Assembly: GCA_030278955.1 (NCBI GenBank)
Contig: JAOANR010000003.1
Location: 56,103,628 to 56,167,627 of the forward strand
Length of the DNA: 64,000 bases
Reading direction: 5' to 3'
From: Hygrophila difformis
Taxonomy: Eukaryota; Streptophyta; Magnoliopsida; Lamiales; Acanthaceae
Each line of letters begins with the position of its first letter. Position 1 is the stretch's first letter. The notes under the pieces are model-generated. The model was not told the DNA's origin. It was given only the letters and a program-made list of their open reading frames with translations, and ran no database searches. This document shows, one piece after another, positions 1-10,750 of this stretch. A program made the translations under genes and the position numbers.

Positions 1-492
1 TCAGGTACCTAACAAATGAAAGGCAATTTGTATAATGTTCTCTGATTCCTTACATCTTTCTTATTTTCATTCTGAATGCACTTCTATTAGCTAGGAACCG
101 TGACTAGAACATAAAATCGTACAACTGTTGCTGTTGCTTGAATTCAATGGGCGTAGGTGCTTTGCTTTCCATAAACAAATCTACTTCAAAATTCGATTTT
201 CTTTCATTATTATTTTGCCTTGCGGACTTTTTACATGTTATATAAAACATCAAAAAAAAAAAAAAAAAAAAGTTAGGAGTACAAACTTATAGAACAAAAA
301 GAATCTTCTCTAATTACATGCTAGTATTATTCGTACTCTTCTTATTCTTCTTTGTCATCCTTTGGAAAAAATGAATACGTGGGTTGTACTCCTCTCAGGT
401 AATTCTTCAAATTTATGTACAGTTGACTTTCCCCTTCTGTTGTGATGCAAAAAAATCTTCTTCAGGCTCTTGTGGGGTGTCTATCTTTACCC

Positions 493-498
493 TTTATT
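493..498 (-). terminator. Possible polyadenylation signal for CYP707A
   Basis: AATAAA reads on the minus strand about 107 nt past the stop codon at 605. It is the first canonical hexamer downstream. Plant poly(A) signals are loose, so this is only a candidate. A 20-base A tract lies further on at about 251-270. Confidence 0.35.
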
Positions 499-604
499 TG
501 TCTTCTTTCTTCGTCGTTCATCATTCTTTATGAATAGAAAATGAATAACTCATTGTTAGTTAGTTACTTTGTACCTTGGGTTGAAACCTGGGTCGTGTTT
601 CGAC

Positions 605-2638
605 TCAAGAGTTTATGGCGTTATGTCTTGCTATAATTTTGATCGGCAGACCATTTTGGGGAAGTGGAAAGGGTCCATACTGGATCCCATTTTGTGGGGC
701 CATCATAGACCACCTACACCATGGAACAGAAACTGATAAGAAGAAGGCATCACGTGGGTATTACTATTTTTAGGAACTTGAAGAAAAATTTCACCATTCA
801 TTAGAAAAGTAAGTTTTAGCCTTTCCCAATATACTTACTTGTACTTTGTGGTTAGATGGTGTAATAAAACCAAAATCTCCAGCTTGGCCAGTTCATTCCC
901 TGGACATGAGTGGGTTCCGTTGCCAAATGGAATGAATGTATTGGGCTTTGGGGCAACCTGATTTTTATTATATTTGTAATCTCAGTTGGGGCATGAAATT
1001 ACTGATTAATACTAGAAAGTTATTAGATCTTTTGGGATGTCTTGCTTTACCTCAAATCTTGAAGGATCAAACTTCTCAGGCTCTGGGAAATTGTCTGGGC
1101 TGTGGTGAATGTTTCTGAACAGCGGTAAAACTTTCCATCCTTTAGGGATTAGATATCCTGTTTAATTACATTAAAGTAAATAAGTTAATTAAGCAAACAT
1201 CTATGGAAGGAAGTAGGAGAAGATCCTATATATCATAATTCTCGACTGTTTAAACTCACCATTAAACTCAACATCTTCTACAGCTTCTCTGAAAGTAAAA
1301 GACAGGATTGAGGCAGCCCTGAGTGTTTCTTGTATAACTCTTGTGGTAATTGGCATCTTCTTTGTGTCTGCCCATTGCAGACCTTTCTCGTCACCACAGT
1401 TTTCTTTGTCCTTCATTATTGCCTCTTGCTCTTCCTGTAACGTTTCAGCAGGTCAGAATTTGTCTTTTCGATCAGGTGTAAGTGTAGAGATTTTACATTG
1501 ATTAGGATTCAAAGTCTTACAGTGACAGCTTGCAGAACGCTGGAATTTTCAGCGAGGTACTTGAGTATCCAAGTTAGGATACTAGCTGTTGTGTCGCGGG
1601 CGGCAAAGATCACGCCAATAATGTTGTCTGCGATTTGTTCGTCACTTAGGCCTTCAGCATCCCCCATGAATGAGCCCAGTAAGTCATTGTGGTCTTGCTT
1701 TGTTTGTCTTCTAACAGACAAAATTTTAGCCAATATTTGAGCCAGTTCCTTCCTTGCCTTCATGGCCTTGTGAAAGAGGGTTCCAGGAAGGTTGATCGGC
1801 ATCGAATTGTATCCCTTTTCAAGAATGTAATAGCATCGCTTTAAGTCTTCTCTGTACATAGCTTCATCCTTTCCAAGTATAGATAGTAATGCCACATTGA
1901 AGGCGTACTGCAAGAACAATCCAAATAGAAGCTAATTAGCATTCATTACCTTATAATATATAAAGGCAGGGGACCTCTGTTTTGCCCTGTTTTTTGAGTT
2001 CTAAAATAGGAACATACTGTTTTCATTTCTTGGAAAGTGGTGATCTGTTTGCCTTCCCAGGAATCCAGTGATGTGGTAGCTAGGGATTCGACATCTGTTA
2101 CGATGTTCTTGATAGCTTCCGGCATGAATGCTCTGAGCACAAGCTTTCTAAGCTTGGCATGATATTCACCCTGGTGGAAGAATATGGCCTGTTTGCCTAA
2201 CATCCTCTCTTTGCTGGCGGGGAATGTAGGCTTGAAGAGATGGGCTTTGGACACCAGGACATGTCTTGCTGCTTCAGGACTGGAAATCATCACACATGGG
2301 CATCCCAATATGTGGGTCTTGAATATTGAACCATACCTGTTCAAATTTAGACAATAAAACCACTTTGGTTAGAATGGTTAAAAGTCTTAGCTAGTGAGAA
2401 AGTGATTTACTGTTGGGAGTACTTAATAGTTAGAAACAAAAGTAACAAACCTTTTGACTTTGGAGGCAAAGAAAGTGTTTGGATTTTGGGAGTAGAGTTG
2501 GAAGGTTTCACCAATGTAAGGCCAGCCCATGGTGCCTGGTGGGAGTGGCAATATCACTTTTCCCTTGGACAATAATTTGACTACAAAGAAGACGAGAAAC
2601 ATGGATGGTAATAAGAAACAGGGGGAAATGAATTCCAT
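605..2638 (-). CDS. CYP707A: Abscisic acid 8'-hydroxylase (cytochrome P450 CYP707A), 7 exons, intact
   Basis: The product should hydroxylate abscisic acid at C-8', the main ABA-inactivating step, as an ER-anchored P450. I read exons at 2638-2451, 2336-2018, 1907-1521, 1434-1260, 1157-1051, 957-839 and 713-605 (TGA at 607-605). All introns are GT-AG and the joined frame is 1,404 nt (467 aa), the usual family length. The N-terminus has a hydrophobic anchor followed by the proline hinge LPLPPGTMGWPYIGE. Further landmarks are I-helix AARDTT (residues 271-276), ExxR as ETLR (334-337), FDPSRF (386-391) and the heme loop FGNGTHSCPG (403-412) with Cys410. The start is the first ATG after a TATA box and directly precedes the anchor. 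The CYP707A call comes from recognition of long family-specific stretches, for example around exon 2. No frame break is visible. This is the only clear host gene in the window. Confidence 0.95.
749..757. promoter_or_regulatory. CACGTGGG G-box/ABRE-like motif in CYP707A intron 6
   Basis: The plus-strand sequence TCACGTGGG lies inside the last intron (714-838) of the ABA hydroxylase gene. ABRE/G-box cores of this form bind bZIP factors of the ABF/AREB type, and CYP707A genes are known to be ABA-inducible. A role for this intronic copy is inference only. Confidence 0.3.
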
Positions 2639-2710
2639 GATTGGTGGGATTGTGCAGTTTGTAACAAGAAGTGGCTCTTTAGTGGTTTTAGAGATGTAGT
2701 AGAATTAAAG

Positions 2711-2722
2711 GGGTATATATAG
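2711..2722 (-). promoter_or_regulatory. TATA box of the CYP707A gene
   Basis: Read on the minus strand, the sequence ACTATATATACCCC lies about 75-85 nt upstream of the CYP707A ATG at 2638. This is a normal spacing for a plant TATA box plus a short 5' leader. Confidence 0.7.
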
Positions 2723-4678
2723 TTATAACATGGGTTGTATTGGGGGTTTCTAGTTTCAAATACAGCTTGAATCCCACACACAGAATCTCCCTTACAGCTC
2801 ATGGGTTAGGGACAGAGCACATCAAGGAGGTTTTGTATGTCTGAATGTGTAAAAGTATACCGGTGGGGTTTGCTGACAAGGACGAGTAAAAAGTTTTGAT
2901 GAGATGATCATTAAGAAACACTTAAAATGCAGGAATTTCTTGGAGGCTCCAGGACCACAACACTTAGATGGATCAACACCATTGATGTCACATGTGGTGC
3001 TTGGTTACTGGGTGCTCCCAAGGATCATCCTTAGAAAAGGAAATGCGTGTGGGGGTTTATTCCGGTTGACCATTAGTGATCTCTAGTTGATCACACAGAA
3101 CAAACAATAGCCACTCCTGGAGTTCAGCTCCCAATTGAATCCTCACCTCCCTTGACAATGAGTCCATGATGGAAATGGACCCGGTAGTTGAGCACCATGG
3201 ATTGCCCAGGAATTGAAGTGTTCTTGGTTCATGACTAAACTTGAGGAAAGGTGGGAGAAAGGTATAGAGGGGATGAATTTTGCCATCCGTACACTTAATT
3301 TGGGCATATTTTATTCATAGGTCCTTTTGATATTTTGCCAACTTGCAATATAAGAAAGCAAACTGCAAACTACTATCACTATTATCTTAGAGCATTTTTC
3401 GGGACAAAGGGAGTTAGTTTCTATTGGATTGTGTGTGTAGATTATTATAGTGAAAGCCTAAAAGGGGGGGCGCACTTTAGAGTGTCCAAGAGACCATTGA
3501 ATTCAAGAATGTTATAATGTCCTGCATCGATTATATGTTGGAATGCTACACTGTTTATATAGACATGAGCCACTCTACCTACTATTAATTGGTTTTGGAT
3601 TGTAATCCTAGATGGCTAGATCCATCTTCTTCTCAGGAAAATGTTGGATGGTGGATACATATGAGAGAGAGAGAGGGAGAGAGGAGGTCAACATATTGAT
3701 AGTATTAATTCCAAGAGGAGTGAGGAGTTTTTCTTGATCTTAATGGTTTGACACGTCCAAAGGATTTGAACATTATCCAACCATGATCATTTTTTGTACA
3801 TATATATACGAAAAGGAATTTCAAATTCATTGCATGAATTTCGATCACTCTAGATCTGACCCTTGACCTCGATTGATTTCTATCATTTCATCAAAGGTTC
3901 TTCTACGACTCCAATGATATTGGGAGAAGCTTAAGCTTGCATGAAAACAAATTAAGAAAAGCCGTATTTTTGTAATCGAATGAATGAACTGATTGTTTGA
4001 TTGATACATGTCTATTATATATGGAGGATTGTTGAAAATATTTGTATTATGGATATGTGATCTTTCCTCTTCACAAAAGACTGGGAATGAATGGGGTATA
4101 GTATATACTCCTATTATATTATACTACCATTATTACAATTTGGATAGATTTGTTATGGTGTGGGGTTATGGTCAGTACTCAGTAGGCTGTTATTTTCTCT
4201 AAAATATAATCTTTACACAATAAATAACGTAGGGCCCTGCATATATTTTAACAATAAAATTAAATTGCGTACCCAAAAGGCATTTATGATCTTCCATAGT
4301 TGAATGTTGAAATAATGTTTCCTGGTTCCTGTTATTTATATAGTTATACCGCTTGGCACACGGTTTTGGTTTACTTCTTATTTATTTTAATAGTTTCTTA
4401 AGGCTTTAAATTTTCTTTTTATTCTTTAATTTGTTACTCTCTTCAATTACGTACAGTCGTCTTTCAAAATACAATAATTGTTTATATCATCACAATATTG
4501 TAAAATAAATAAACAAAGTAAGAAAAGGATAAATAAGAAGGGTCAAGTGAGAATTCAATTCAAAGGGATGGTTGTGGTAGTATGTCAAGACAAATAATTT
4601 CAACCATCCAATAATATCCAATAGCTATAAAATAAAAATAGTAGAATTGTCAAATCTATAACAATTAACGGTTTTGGT
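2723..4678. other. Intergenic region, no gene seen
   Basis: This stretch lies upstream of CYP707A and probably includes distal promoter sequence. There are only short chance open frames. A GA-rich microsatellite lies near 3664-3685. I recognise no transposon end or coding motif here. Confidence 0.5.
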
Positions 4679-4810
4679 TAGGGTGCGATCAAGTCAAACG
4701 ACTTGATGTACTGCGGTAGATTCCTACCATTGATTAATTTTGTAAATCAATGGTTGAGATTAACTTGAAGGTTAAAATAGTAAATTTGCTATATTATTTG
4801 AGAATGAACG

Positions 4811-4840
4811 TCTTCTTCTTCTTCTTCTTCCTTCTTCTTC
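4811..4840. repeat. CTT-rich microsatellite
   Basis: An imperfect run of CTT triplets lies inside the left part of the TIR element at 4681-5696. Confidence 0.8.
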
Positions 4841-4989
4841 CGTTCTTTTTCTCTTCTCTGCATTTCAATGATCGATCTTACATTACCCTCCAATTTGCTT
4901 AATTATGCTGCTATACATAGATATACGTCTCTGAAATATTTTTAAATATAGTCATTGAATTGTTCATGAAAACATACCCGAAATGTTCT

Positions 4990-5482
4990 AGTTGAGTCGC
5001 TGAATTATTTGTGATTGCATCGCTGAATTGTCTTGATAATGTCGCTGAATTATTTTTGGTATCATCGCTGCATTGTATTCTGTAGCATCACTCAATTCTT
5101 CTTTGCAAAGTCGCTGAATTCTTCTCGGCAGAGTCGCTGAATTCTTCTTTATATGGTCGCTGAATTCCTCTACATATAGTCAATCAAATATATGGTAGCA
5201 TCACAAAATTATTTTTGGTAGCAGTATAGAATTGTATTTTGGTAGTATCGCTGAATTCTGCTATGCATCGTCGCTGAATTCTGGTAGCCAGTGCCGCTCA
5301 ATTATTTTGATAGCATAACTGAATTATTTTTTGTAGGATTGCTGAATTATGCTATGCAATGTCGCTGAATTATGCTATACACGGTCGCTGAATTATGCTA
5401 TGCACTTTCGCTGAATTATGCTAGTCGCTAAATTCTTACTAAAATATTTTGATAGCATCACTGAATTTTTTGTAGCATTGCT
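4990..5482. repeat. GTCGCTGAATT minisatellite, about 20 degenerate units
   Basis: Units of about 22-26 bp share the core (G/A)TCGCTGAATT followed by variable AT-rich text. Clear copies start near 4994, 5040, 5109, 5133, 5156, 5245, 5268, 5360, 5380 and 5404, with decayed copies between them. Spacing is irregular and the interspersed sequence is variable but short, so this is not a CRISPR array. The same core recurs in the foldback element near 10.1-10.75 kb. Confidence 0.8.
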
Positions 5483-5698
5483 AAAATGATCGATTAATAG
5501 ATTTGTTACCAAATATTATTTGAAATATTAGATACGGTTACCAAATATTAGATATGATTTACCAAGTATTACATACTAAATATAGAGTTATGCTTTCCCT
5601 ATGACAATTATACCATTTTTCATTTACAACCCTTGGATTTTAAATGAATGGTTGAGATGGTTGCCTTGATGTGCTGTGGATTTTTCAGTCGCACCCTA

Positions 5699-5979
5699 TT
5701 TGAACCCACAATTAACACCCTATTTAGTAACAAAATCATTTACAAAATCAATTTTTAAAATTTTGTAATTTATATCTTTAAATACTCTGTATCATCCCCC
5801 CCCCCCCCACCCCCTTTTTTTTAACTATGGACCCACAGTGTGCGCAGTCCAATCCACATCATAAACTATTAATAACTCAAGTTCGATATAAGTAACAAAA
5901 TTTAAAGTTCGATATTTAAAAAATACAAGATGAGAAGAATCTAATAAGATCCCACTTGATTATATTTTAATTTATATAA
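5699..5979. other. AT-rich intergenic DNA with a MITE fragment
   Basis: A C-rich tract lies near 5797-5815. From about 5838 the sequence (GCAGTCCAAT, then TTCGATATAAG, then TCTAATAAGATCCCACTT) is similar to 40998-41120. The two are therefore fragments of the same MITE family. No gene is seen. Confidence 0.5.
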
Positions 5980-7056
5980 TCTATATATATTAAAGCATTA
6001 GTGAACAACCCATCCTACATTTAATGTGGTGTCTCCATTTCAAATTTTTGCATTTTTTAATTTATCAATTTTAAGTTTTTACATTTATTTATTTATTTAT
6101 TAATATAGATTTTCAGTTTTTTGAAATATATGGAATTTCTACCATATATATTCATTTTTAAAAAGATTTGAAAATTTTGAAATTTGAAATTTTGCATATC
6201 TTATTTTATCTATATATTTTGCATTTTCTAATTTACTAATTTTAGACTTTTGTATTTATTTATTCATTATAGATTTAGTCTATCGTGTATAAAATCTATC
6301 ATTTACTTATAATTCCACTCTATCATCCTATCGTGTCACTATATATTCACTTTTAAAAAGATATGAAAGATAAAATTTGAAATTTTAATTTATTTGCATT
6401 TTTTATTTTATCTATTTTAGATTTTATTATTTTGTATTTTGTATTTTATTTATTTTAAATTTTTATTGCTGCATTTAGTATTTATTTATAGATTTTCAGT
6501 TTTTACATATAGGATTATTATGACGAGGTTTTGCACTGACAACTAAGAATTATGTTGCATTTATATTTTAATATGGTGAACATATCGCAATGCCGGTAAT
6601 TTTGTCTAGGTTTTGTCTCAATTTTGGTTATATTTTTTTTATATGGTGAATGATGTAATCGAAATATACATTGCACGTCAGATTTATTTATTCATATAAA
6701 GATATATTAATGTGTATATGGAAATCTCAATTTTTAATTTTTAAAAGATATTTAACTTTCAATTTATATGGAGTTCCCACAATTTTCAGTTTTTTTTTTA
6801 AAAATAAAATAGAATTTCAAATTTAAATGGAATTTGCAGTGTATATATGGAATTTATATTATTTAAAGATACATTAATGAATATATAAAATATATTTGTA
6901 TTTTTAATTAGTATATATTAATTATTGTAGTATATATAGGCCATTTTTCACAAAATATGCCACTTCTCTTAAAAGTAATATACAATTTTATAATTATGAA
7001 TAGATCCATCAATAAATAAAGTAAATAAAGAAGGAAAATTTATTATTTTTTTAATC
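5980..7056 (+). mobile_element. Helitron 5' fragment (copy 1)
   Basis: The stretch begins TCTATATATATTAAAGCATTAG directly after an A, a typical plant Helitron 5' end. It continues ACATTTAATGTGGTGTCTCC, which is shared with the better-preserved Helitron that begins at 7241. I find no matching hairpin-CTRR 3' end before the Stowaway MITE at 7057, so the right border is only a limit. The interior is AT-rich and non-coding. Confidence 0.4.
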
Positions 7057-7720
7057 TACTCCCTCTGTTTCCCATTATTTCTGTCTCAAAACTTTTGGAC
7101 ACACCTTCCAATACATTTGTTTAACATTTAATATCTTAAAATGTATGTAAAAATTATGTAAAATATATATTCTAAAACTACATGATTAGACAAATCTAAT
7201 AAGATGGAATTTGACTATATTTTTTCGTATATAATCTATATCTATATATTATTAAAACTATTAGTGGTCAACCAAGTCAACATTTAATGTGGTGTCTCCA
7301 TTCTAAATTTTCAATTTTTATAGATTTTTGCATTTTTTATTTATTAAATTTAGATTTTTTCATTTGTTATGTATTTACTATTTATTTATGTTAAAATATA
7401 TATTGATTCGCATATGGAATTCCTAACTTTCATTTTTTAAAAGATATGGAATTATCGATTTATATGGAATTCCCACAATTTCCAATTTTAAAAGATTTAA
7501 AATTTAAAATTTTGTATATTTGCATTTATTTGTATTAGATTTTTCCTTTTTTATTTATTTATTTTAGATTTTTGCATTTTTATTACAACATTTTTATTTT
7601 TACCCAATTTTCAGTTTTTAAAAGATATAATTTTTTAATTTACATGAAATTTCTACAATTATTAGCTTTTAAAAGATTTCAAATTTCAAATTTTGCATTA
7701 ACTTATTTAATTATTTTAGG

Positions 7721-8039
7721 TTTTTGCATTATTTTATCCCACGATCTTTAATTTACCCAATTTTTAGTTTTACAAAAAGATATGATTTTTTAATTTATAT
7801 GGAATTCACACAGTATAAGTTTTAAAAAGATTTGAAATTTGAAACTTCAATTTTTCATATATTATTTATTTATTATAGATTTTTGCATTATTTTATCCCA
7901 CAATCTTTAATTTACCCAATTTTTAGTTTTACAAAAAGATATGATTTTTTAATTTATATGGAATTCACACTATATAAGGTTTAAGAAGATTTGAAATTTG
8001 AAACTTCAATTTTTTCATATATTATTTATTTATTATAGA
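7721..8039. repeat. Tandem duplication, two units of about 159-160 bp
   Basis: The unit starting TTTTTGCATTATTTTATCCCA at 7721 is repeated at 7880 with few changes. A third, truncated start (TTTTTACATT) lies at 8040. It lies inside the Helitron. Confidence 0.85.
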
Positions 8040-8248
8040 TTTTTACATTTTTTTTATTCCCACATATTTATTTATTTATTGAACCTATAAATACCACTCA
8101 TTCATGTGCGTACAAGTTCCATTCAAATTTTGGCAGACATTGCCCTACTATTCTTTCATATTCCCTATACTTTATTTTGTTTGAAAACTGAATACTGCTT
8201 TTTGGTTCCATTCAAATTTTAATTTTTTTAAATCTATTTTTTAAGAAA

Positions 8249-8532
8249 TACTCCCTCCATTTTTAAATAAGTGTAACACTATGAATGTCACATGATTTAA
8301 GACAAGTTAATATTTGGTTGAAGAATTACAATAGTTAAATAAATAAAATAAGATGAGTCACGTTTGACTTTATTCCTTTCGAGTTTTATTAATTAGTATC
8401 AAATTTATAATTTAAGTATAATTAGTAAAAATTATTAACCTTCAAAACATTCCAAATATGGTAACATAACAATTATTTCCAAATGCCCGAAAAAGGAAAG
8501 TGTAACACTTAAAAAAACTAACGGAGGAAGTA
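8249..8532. mobile_element. Stowaway MITE nested in the Helitron
   Basis: The ends are TACTCCCTCCATTTTTAA and, inverted, TACTTCCTCCGTTAG. Each is followed by an AAGTGT(A/T)ACACT block, and TA lies at both borders. The element is 284 bp including the TAs, non-coding and AT-rich. Confidence 0.85.
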
Positions 8533-8803
8533 ATTTATTAATATATATTTAACAGACTGTAATTGACGAAGAACAAATTAAAGATATATCTAGCTTTGTT
8601 AGAAAATTGAAAGGCTAATTGCTGCAAATTCTATAAATTTGAAAATTTTATCTAGAATGCCGGTATTGAATGAAGTGTTAAAGTCTGAAATAAATAATCT
8701 ATTGATACTAGAAGATATATTTTATAATAAGGAAGAAATGAAGGATTATGATAAGCTATTGCTTTTGTTGATTGATGTTTAGAAGAATGTTTATAATAAA
8801 ATA

Positions 8804-8824
8804 ATATATATATATATATATATA
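8804..8824. repeat. (TA)n microsatellite
   Basis: A short run of TA dinucleotides lies within the Helitron interior. Confidence 0.8.
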
Positions 8825-10051
8825 GTTGATAGTGATGAGGGTTGATTATTTTTTCTTTATGTTGTGGAACTAGAAGACATTTATCGAAAATTTATCTAGA
8901 AAATATTATGTTTAACCTTTCATGGAAGATAGGATAGTATTGCTCGTAGCATCCAGTGGAATATCACCCATACTCCTTCCAAGAGGTAGGACTACTTTCT
9001 AGATTTATTATTCCACTAGATTGTGACGAGAATTTTACCTGCAAAAAAATTATCCTAGAAAATTATTTAACCTCTATTCTCATTAAAACAAAGCTCATTA
9101 TTTGGGATGAAAATTCTTGATTGGTAGAACGATTATGAGCTCGTCTGAATAAACTAAATTCCCCATTAGATTTCGAAGAAAACATTCCCACTCGCATTTT
9201 GTTTTACTATAAATACGAAAAAAAATAGTCAATTTCAATATTTAAATAAGGTCGAACTCTATCTTCAATAATCAGTTTTTACCAATATGTCAGTGATATG
9301 TTGCAATATCTCGTGTCACTGGAAAGAGGAGAATCAAAGTATTAATATGTAATTGAGATGGATTAACTCGAAATACTACAAGAAGTGTTGTTTACATTTA
9401 AATTTTTTATATTATGCTTAATAGTTATATTTAAATTTTATTTTATTTTAATTTTAATTTCAAATTAAATAAAATATTATTTTAATAATTATTTTAATTA
9501 ATATGTTAAGTTTGTACCGGACAAGCCACAAAAGCTAAAGAAGATGGTATAATTAAATTATATCATCATATACATTCTATTTCGAATATATATAAAATCA
9601 TTACACATTTTTTATTACTCAAAATACAGTTTATTATTATTTTATATAATATAAGAATATATATTATATAAAATATATAATTATGCCCGTCGAGTTTCGA
9701 CGGGTTACTTACTAGTTATGATAAAAATTGAAGTGAAAGCAGTCCAATGAACAGTAGTATTTCTTGCAATATAGCAAACACAAAAAATCAGAGGAAGTAT
9801 AATATAAAAAAAAAATTCTTTTGACACAATTAATGCCATAATAATATGAAAATTGTTATTCATATCTCTCACTCATCATTCTCCCATCCATCATAATCTA
9901 CAACTTTTTACTTTGAAATTTCTAAAATCTAATTGGATATTTAGATTCATTGAATTGAGTAGATAAATTTTCATTAAAAGAGCGTCCAAATCCGTGTTAA
10001 TTTGAAAAAGTTAGAGCCATTTGAAGTTTATTGCGTAGACTTTGTTGTATA

Positions 10052-10145
10052 AATCATGTCACTGAATCATATAGGCCACATCGTTGAATTGTAGAGACTA
10101 TGTCGCTGAATTGTATAGGCTCCGTCGCTGAGATGTAAATGCTAT
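10052..10145. repeat. GTCGCTGAATT-type minisatellite, loop 1 of the foldback element
   Basis: There are about four units of 24-26 bp, such as TATGTCGCTGAATTGTATAGGC, between arms A and B. Confidence 0.75.
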
Positions 10146-10304
10146 GTTGCTTAAAATCGCAATAAACTTCAAATGGCTCTAACTTTCGCAAATGAACTCG
10201 GATTTTGGCGTTCTTTATATAAAAGTCTATGTACTCGATGCGAGTATTCTAATTATTCTATCATATTTCAGAAATTCCAATAGAGAAATAACAGATTTTC
10301 ATAT

Positions 10305-10490
10305 AATGACGTCGCTGAAATACATAGAACCATGTCGCTGAAATGAATACAATTTGTCGTTGAAATGTATAGGCTACGTCTTTGAATTGTATAGGTTATG
10401 TCGCTGAATTGCATAGGCTTTGTGCTGAAGTATGTATGGTATGTCGCTGAAATGTTCTATCTGTGTCATTGAAACCCTAAAAGTATCTAA
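10305..10490. repeat. GTCGCTGAATT-type minisatellite, loop 2 of the foldback element
   Basis: About seven units carry GTCGCTGAAAT or GTCGCTGAATTG cores and a TATAGGCT linker. They lie between arms B and C. Confidence 0.75.
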
Positions 10491-10669
10491 TGCTCACTGT
10501 TACGAGAATATGCTATTTTTCTATTTGGGATTTTTGAAATCTGATAGGATATTTAGATTATTTGCATCGAGTAGATAGATTTTCATATAAAGAACATCCA
10601 AATCTGAGTTCATTTGAGAAATCTAGAGCCATTTGAAGTTCATTGCGATTTTCAACAAAATAGCATTTA

Positions 10670-10750
10670 CGTCTCATCGATATAACCTATATAATTTAGC
10701 GACTTGGCCTATATAATTCAGCGACATAGCTTATATGATTAACAACATGA
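10670..10750. repeat. Inverted GTCGCTGAATT-type units, loop 3 of the foldback element
   Basis: Read on the plus strand these are ATTTAGCGACTTGGCC and ATTCAGCGACATAGC, the reverse complement of the units in loops 1 and 2. They lie between arms C and D. Confidence 0.7.

Larger units (their letters stand above)
4681..5696. mobile_element. Non-autonomous TIR DNA transposon (GGGTGCGA ends), TA target duplication
   Basis: The element opens with GGGTGCGATCAAG and closes with a TCGCACCC inverted end. TA is present on both sides (4679-4680 and 5697-5698), giving a 1,016-bp unit. Both subterminal regions contain an AATGGTTGAGAT block. There is no coding capacity. The interior from about 4.95 to 5.48 kb is a degenerate minisatellite built on GTCGCTGAATT. 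The TA duplication fits a Tc1/mariner-like mobiliser, but the ends are not the Stowaway CTCCCTCC type, so superfamily assignment is tentative. Confidence 0.6.
7241..9715 (+). mobile_element. Non-autonomous Helitron (copy 2), about 2.5 kb
   Basis: The 5' end is TCTATATATTATTAAAAC after an A. The 3' end has a perfect 8-bp GC-rich hairpin (CCCGTCGA/TCGACGGG at 9686-9704, loop GTT), then TTACTTA and the terminal CTAG (9712-9715), followed by T. This is the textbook Helitron layout, with A-T insertion and no target duplication. No Rep/helicase frame is present, so it depends on a partner element for movement. It contains a nested Stowaway MITE (8249-8532) and an internal 159-bp tandem duplication. 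Confidence 0.8.
7057..9799. mobile_element. Stowaway MITE split by a Helitron
   Basis: The left end TACTCCCTCTGTTT starts at 7057 and the right end AGAGGAAGTA closes at 9799. Removing the Helitron (7241-9715) leaves about 268 bp. That remainder aligns along its length with the reverse complement of the intact Stowaway copy at 41634-41896, including the block ATGTAAAATATATATTC followed by ACTACATGATTA. The insertion point falls inside the aligned part. Confidence 0.75.

Noticed and set aside
4990..5482. Regularly spaced GTCGCTGAATT repeats as a CRISPR-like array
   Set aside because: The repeats are only about 11 bp, degenerate and irregular, and lie in a eukaryotic transposon.
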